Source: Paracoccaceae bacterium (GTDB lineage Bacteria; Pseudomonadota; Alphaproteobacteria; Rhodobacterales; Rhodobacteraceae). Taken from it: DNA of 9,212 nt. The notes below the pieces were generated by a model. It had not been told where the DNA came from, did not search any database, and worked only from the letters and a program-made list of their open reading frames with translations. Shown one piece after another: positions 6,381-9,212 of the stretch. Made by a program: the position numbers and the translations under genes. The stretch is from positions 1-9,212 of the forward strand of contig SLKB01000002.1 of NCBI GenBank assembly GCA_007134805.1, written 5' to 3'. Positions within the stretch are counted from its first letter, which is position 1. Each line of letters begins with the position of its first letter.

Positions 6381-6411
6381 CCGCGCAGGCCAGCCGGTCT
6401 GCGCGGTTTTT
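6381..6411 (+). terminator. Intrinsic terminator of the NYN gene
   Basis: The arms CCGCGCAGGCC (6381-6391) and GGTCTGCGCGG (6396-6406) pair over 11 bp with one G-T wobble, around an AGCC loop, and are followed at once by TTTTT (6407-6411). It starts 27 bases after the NYN stop. The last T is also the first base of the reverse-complemented stop codon of the convergent TSUP gene. On the minus strand the same hairpin is followed by AATTC, so it would terminate TSUP transcripts less well. Confidence 0.9.
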
Positions 6412-7196
6412 CATAGCCCGACGGATTGCCGCAGCAGATTGATCCCGGTCAGCACCAGCAGGATCAGCGTCCAGCGCCGAAACCGCGCGGCATCAAGCCT
6501 GTCCTGCACCAGATACCCGGCCCAGAGCCCCAGCATTGCCGGCACCGCCAGCATTGCCGAGAAGCGCATCGATGGCGCCGTCACAATCCCCGAGGCCAGA
6601 TGGCCCGCGATGAAGGCAAGCGTGCCGATCATGAACACCACCCCCAGGATCCGCACCATGTCGTGCTTCTGGGTGTTGTCAGAGATCAGATAGACCATGA
6701 CCGGCGGCCCCCAAACGCCCGAGACCCCCCCATACAGCCCCGCGACGATGCCCGTGATCCATTCGGTGCGCTCTCGGTGCCTCAGGCTGAGGCGGATCTG
6801 TACCTGCATCAGTTGCAACAGCGCGAAGACCACGAGCGGCCCGCCAAGGATCGCCAGCGGCATTGCGGGGGGCAGAAAGGTCAGAAACTGCGCGCCGATG
6901 AACAGGAAGACGACCATCGAGATCAGCAAGCGCCAGTATTGAAGCGTCGAGCCCCAGGCCGCCGCCGCCCCCTGTCGCAGCATCTGGCTGATATTCGTCA
7001 GCAGCATCGGCAGCATCAGCCCGACCAGCGCGAGCTGCACGGGCATGAAACCGCTTAACCCCGAGATCATGATCATCGGAAGCGCGAAGCCCAGCGCACC
7101 CTTGACCAGCCCGGCGAGAAACGTGACCCCGATCGCCGCGAGCAGGGCGAGCGGGGAAAGCCCTGCGGCAAACTGTTCCAGCATCTGCGATTCCAT
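6411..7196 (-). CDS. TauE/SafE (TSUP) family membrane transporter
   Basis: A 261-residue integral membrane protein of the TSUP family, whose members move sulfite, sulfoacetate, taurine-derived or other small organic anions across the inner membrane. By eye there are about eight hydrophobic segments, near 15-45, 51-70, 88-108, 112-132, 146-171, 181-205, 210-230 and 241-256. The two family repeats are visible as AGLVKGALGFALPM (28-41) and GLYGGVSGVWGPPVMVYL (153-170), the Gly/Pro-rich half-helices that pair in this fold. The start is ATG 7196; Met5 at 7184 is equally possible, as neither has a strong ribosome-binding site. It is convergent with the NYN gene and divergent from mcd. No neighbouring sulfur-metabolism gene supports a particular substrate, and none should be assumed. 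Confidence 0.9.
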   Translation of the reverse strand: MESQMLEQFAAGLSPLALLAAIGVTFLAGLVKGALGFALPMIMISGLSGFMPVQLALVGLMLPMLLTNISQMLRQGAAAAWGSTLQYWRLLISMVVFLFIGAQFLTFLPPAMPLAILGGPLVVFALLQLMQVQIRLSLRHRERTEWITGIVAGLYGGVSGVWGPPVMVYLISDNTQKHDMVRILGVVFMIGTLAFIAGHLASGIVTAPSMRFSAMLAVPAMLGLWAGYLVQDRLDAARFRRWTLILLVLTGINLLRQSVGL

Positions 7197-7201
7197 TCCG
7201 T

Positions 7202-7227
7202 CTTTCGGACGCTATATCGCGCGAAAG
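7202..7227. repeat. Short inverted repeat just upstream of the TSUP start
   Basis: CTTTCG (7202-7207) and CGAAAG (7222-7227) are perfect complements around a 14-base spacer, five bases upstream of the TSUP ATG. This could be an operator half-site pair or a small hairpin in the TSUP leader. At 6 bp per arm, chance is a real alternative. Confidence 0.3.
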
Positions 7228-7297
7228 GCGCAGGAACACGCCGAAAAGCAGGCTGCGACACAAATGGAAAGAGGTGGGGCAGTCGGAGGTATTTTTC

Positions 7298-7326
7298 TTG
7301 CGCAGCCCCTTGATTGGCCCTATGTA
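7298..7326 (+). promoter_or_regulatory. Weak candidate promoter for mcd
   Basis: TTGCGC (7298-7303) and TATGTA (7321-7326) are 17 bases apart in the 177-base gap between the TSUP and mcd starts. An overlapping option uses TTGATT (7310-7315). Downstream there is a short direct repeat ATAGC-GAA-ATAGC (7335-7347). Both boxes are poor matches, so the promoter may depend on an activator. Position is the main support. Confidence 0.25.
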
Positions 7327-7373
7327 ATGCTGCGATAGCGAAATAGCCTTTGTCAGAGATATCGGAGAGACCC

Positions 7374-9035
7374 ATGCCGCATGATGGACAACAACTGCCT
7401 TCGCCCGTGCTGGCCGATCTGCTTGGCCTGACCCGCGATGCCCTCGGCCCGGTGGAAGCAGTGCTGCATGAGGCGACCGAGGCTGTGCGCACCCGCATCG
7501 CGCCGTCGGGCAAGGTCGATGCCACGCTGCTCGAGGCGGATCAGTATGCGGCCCACGGGCTGGCTTGGCTTGCCACCTATGTCGAGAGCCTGCGCCAGAT
7601 GCAGGGCTGGGCAGAACGGTTGCAGGAAGAGGGCCAGTTTGGCGAGATGGAGGCGTTGATCCATCAGATCGGCTTTGGCGAATACCTCAACCAGATCGCG
7701 GGCGGAATCGCGATGAACCAGGGCGAGATCCTGCGCCTGTCGGATATGGGGCTTGCCAATGAGCTGTCGGGCGCGGCCGTGGACACGCTGCGCCGCGATG
7801 GCAACACGAATGGTGCGCGCCTGCGCCTCGTGGCGTTGATGCGCGAGAACCATGGCCGCGCGAGCTTCGGCGCGACCGGGCTCGACGATGAGCTGGAGAT
7901 GATCCGCGAACAGTTCCGGCGCTACGCCGACGAACAGGTAGTCCCGCACGCGCATGAGTGGCATCTGAAAGATGAGCTGATCCCGATGGCTGTGATCGAA
8001 CAGCTCGCGGACATGGGCGTGTTCGGGCTGACGATCCCCGAAGAGTTCGGCGGGCTCGGCATGTCGAAATCGGCGATGGTGGTCGTGTCGGAGGAACTCT
8101 CGCGCGGCTATATTGGCGTGGGCAGCCTCGGCACCCGGACCGAGATCGCGGCCGAGTTGATCCTCTGCGGCGGGACCGACGCGCAGAAAGAGCAGTGGCT
8201 TCCCAAACTCGCCTCTGGCGAGATCCTGCCCACCGCCGTTTTCACCGAGCCCAACACTGGCTCGGACCTTGGCGCGCTGCGCACCCGCGCGGTCAAGGTC
8301 GGTGAGGATTGGGAGATCACGGGCAACAAGACCTGGATCACCCACGCCACGCGGACCCATGTGATGACAGTGCTCGCGCGCACCATCCCCGACACCAGCG
8401 ATTATCGCGGCCTGTCCATGTTCCTGGCCGAGAAGACGCCGGGCACCGAAGACGACCCCTTCCCCACCCCCGGCATGACGGGTGGCGAGATCGAGGTTCT
8501 TGGCTATCGCGGGATGAAGGAATACGAGCTCGGCTTTGACGCGTTCAAGGTCAAGGGCGAGAACCTCCTGGGCGGGGTCGAGGGTCAGGGCTTCAAGCAG
8601 TTGATGCAGACCTTTGAATCCGCGCGCATCCAGACGGCCGCGCGCGCCATTGGCGTGGCGCAGAACGCGCTCGAAGTGTCGATGCAATATGCCGAGGATC
8701 GCAAGCAGTTCGGCAAGGCGCTGATCGAATTCCCGCGCGTGGCCTCGAAACTGGCGATGATGGCGGTCGAGATCATGATCGCGCGGCAGCTCACTTATTT
8801 CAGCGCGCGCGAGAAGGATGCCGAACGGCGCTGCGATCTGGAAGCGGGGATGGCGAAGCTTCTGGGCGCGCGGGTGGCCTGGGCGGCGGCGGATAACGGG
8901 CTGCAGATCCATGGCGGCAACGGATTCGCGCTGGAATACCAGATCAGCCGGATCCTGTGCGATGCGCGCATCCTCAACATCTTCGAGGGCGCGGCCGAGA
9001 TCCAGGCGCAAGTGATCGCGCGCCGGCTGATGTAA
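7374..9035 (+). CDS. mcd: (2S)-methylsuccinyl-CoA dehydrogenase (acyl-CoA dehydrogenase family)
   Basis: FAD enzyme that oxidises (2S)-methylsuccinyl-CoA to mesaconyl-CoA in the ethylmalonyl-CoA pathway, which replaces the glyoxylate cycle for acetyl-CoA assimilation in many alphaproteobacteria. The 553-residue product has a roughly 165-residue N-terminal extension (the helical part with LEADQYAAHGLAWLATYVESL is typical of Mcd) before the acyl-CoA dehydrogenase fold. Core motifs are TIPEEFGGLGMS (220-231), AVFTEPNTGSDLGALRT (288-304), GNKTWITHA (317-325), YAEDRKQFGKALIEF (439-453), QIHGGNGF (511-518) and NIFEGAAEIQAQVIARRLM at the C-terminus, with the catalytic base expected at Glu538. The start is ATG 7374, six bases after GGAG; a TTG at 7350 in the same frame is less likely. 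It is divergent from TSUP and has no pathway partner in the window. The main doubt is exact substrate, since other acyl-CoA dehydrogenases share the core, but length and N-terminal domain favour Mcd. Confidence 0.88.
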   Translation: MPHDGQQLPSPVLADLLGLTRDALGPVEAVLHEATEAVRTRIAPSGKVDATLLEADQYAAHGLAWLATYVESLRQMQGWAERLQEEGQFGEMEALIHQIGFGEYLNQIAGGIAMNQGEILRLSDMGLANELSGAAVDTLRRDGNTNGARLRLVALMRENHGRASFGATGLDDELEMIREQFRRYADEQVVPHAHEWHLKDELIPMAVIEQLADMGVFGLTIPEEFGGLGMSKSAMVVVSEELSRGYIGVGSLGTRTEIAAELILCGGTDAQKEQWLPKLASGEILPTAVFTEPNTGSDLGALRTRAVKVGEDWEITGNKTWITHATRTHVMTVLARTIPDTSDYRGLSMFLAEKTPGTEDDPFPTPGMTGGEIEVLGYRGMKEYELGFDAFKVKGENLLGGVEGQGFKQLMQTFESARIQTAARAIGVAQNALEVSMQYAEDRKQFGKALIEFPRVASKLAMMAVEIMIARQLTYFSAREKDAERRCDLEAGMAKLLGARVAWAAADNGLQIHGGNGFALEYQISRILCDARILNIFEGAAEIQAQVIARRLM

Positions 9036-9043
9036 GCGGCCGG

Positions 9044-9079
9044 GCCGCGCCTGCGCTGATCCGCAGCGGAGGGCGCGGC
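9044..9079 (+). terminator. Hairpin after mcd, possible terminator without T-run
   Basis: The arms GCCGCGCC (9044-9051) and GGCGCGGC (9072-9079) pair perfectly. An inner pair CGCTG (9054-9058) and CAGCG (9064-9068) closes a five-base loop. It begins eight bases after the mcd stop, where a terminator is expected, but the following bases are GC-rich, so efficiency on its own is doubtful. Confidence 0.45.
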
Positions 9080-9095
9080 TCGCCTGTCCAGGCGA
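9080..9095 (+). repeat. Second small hairpin downstream of mcd
   Basis: TCGCCTG (9080-9086) and CAGGCGA (9089-9095) are a perfect 7-bp inverted repeat with only TC between, immediately after the larger hairpin. Together they may form a composite terminator or 3'-end stabiliser. The rest of the tail, to 9212, has a TTTTT at 9135-9139 not preceded by an obvious stem, and no open frame I can support. Confidence 0.4.
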
Positions 9096-9212
9096 TGCGG
9101 GTGCCTTGCCTTGATAGATGGTGCCAGGCTCTTGTTTTTCTGTGTCTTGATGTGCCCACGCCTTCCCGAACCATGTCTGCAACAGGAAAGATCTGCCCGA
9201 CGTAGTTGCGTC

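Noticed and set aside
7298..7326. TTGATTGG near the mcd promoter as an FNR-type box
   Set aside because: The second half-site (ATCAA at the right spacing) is missing.
7353..9182. 609-codon open frame on the minus strand spanning all of mcd
   Set aside because: It is antisense to a well-recognised gene. In GC-rich DNA with strong third-position bias, stop codons are rare in such a complementary frame. The translation shows no family signature.
8974..9205. Short open frames on both strands in the tail after mcd
   Set aside because: They overlap the mcd end, hairpins and low-information sequence, and have no ribosome-binding site or family resemblance. The next gene probably begins beyond the window.
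1..9212. Possible defence island, biosynthetic cluster, prophage or mobile element
   Set aside because: Apart from the DUF2062, NYN and TSUP genes, whose exact roles are unknown, and the pump fragment, whose substrate is unknown, all genes have assigned core functions. There are no transposase, integrase, toxin-antitoxin or repeat-array signals.

Overview
The window reads as a chromosomal segment of a GC-rich alphaproteobacterium, most likely of the Rhodobacterales (Rhodobacter/Paracoccus/roseobacter relatives). The evidence is the strongly GC-biased third codon positions, the gene order folK-rpoZ-rel-DUF2062-pdxJ-acpS with a divergent NYN-domain gene, the wording of each protein, and a long methylsuccinyl-CoA dehydrogenase typical of bacteria that assimilate acetyl-CoA by the ethylmalonyl-CoA pathway. 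I see no rRNA or tRNA gene, no insertion sequence, phage or CRISPR array.

Layout. (1) 1-402, plus strand: the C-terminal end of an RND efflux pump permease, cut by the window edge, followed by two strong inverted repeats. (2) 508-5661, minus strand: a tightly packed block of six housekeeping genes, transcribed folK, rpoZ, rel (relA/spoT family), a DUF2062 membrane protein, pdxJ, acpS. Together they cover folate synthesis, the RNA polymerase omega subunit, (p)ppGpp synthesis and hydrolysis, vitamin B6 synthesis and acyl-carrier-protein activation. (3) 5662-5777: an AT-rich divergent promoter region. (4) 5778-6353, plus strand: a LabA/NYN-type putative ribonuclease ending in a clear intrinsic terminator (6381-6411) that abuts the stop codon of the next, convergent gene. 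(5) 6411-7196, minus strand: a TauE/SafE (TSUP) membrane transporter. (6) 7374-9035, plus strand: mcd, (2S)-methylsuccinyl-CoA dehydrogenase, followed by 177 bases with two hairpins and no gene I can support.

How the genes fit together. The rpoZ-rel pair puts a (p)ppGpp receptor component (omega, with its N-terminal MAR motif) directly upstream of the enzyme that makes and degrades the alarmone. The residues needed for both synthesis and hydrolysis are visible, so this is probably the main or only long RSH enzyme of the cell. pdxJ and acpS are separated by 7 bases and are probably translationally coupled. mcd stands alone in this window and marks a central carbon pathway whose other genes lie elsewhere.

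I looked for a novel system and did not find a convincing one. The window is largely conserved core genome. The points most worth checking are start-codon choices (rpoZ, folK, NYN, mcd), the in-frame AT-rich extension upstream of folK, repeats in the divergent promoter region, the gene-order break downstream of acpS, and the roles of the DUF2062, NYN and TSUP proteins.
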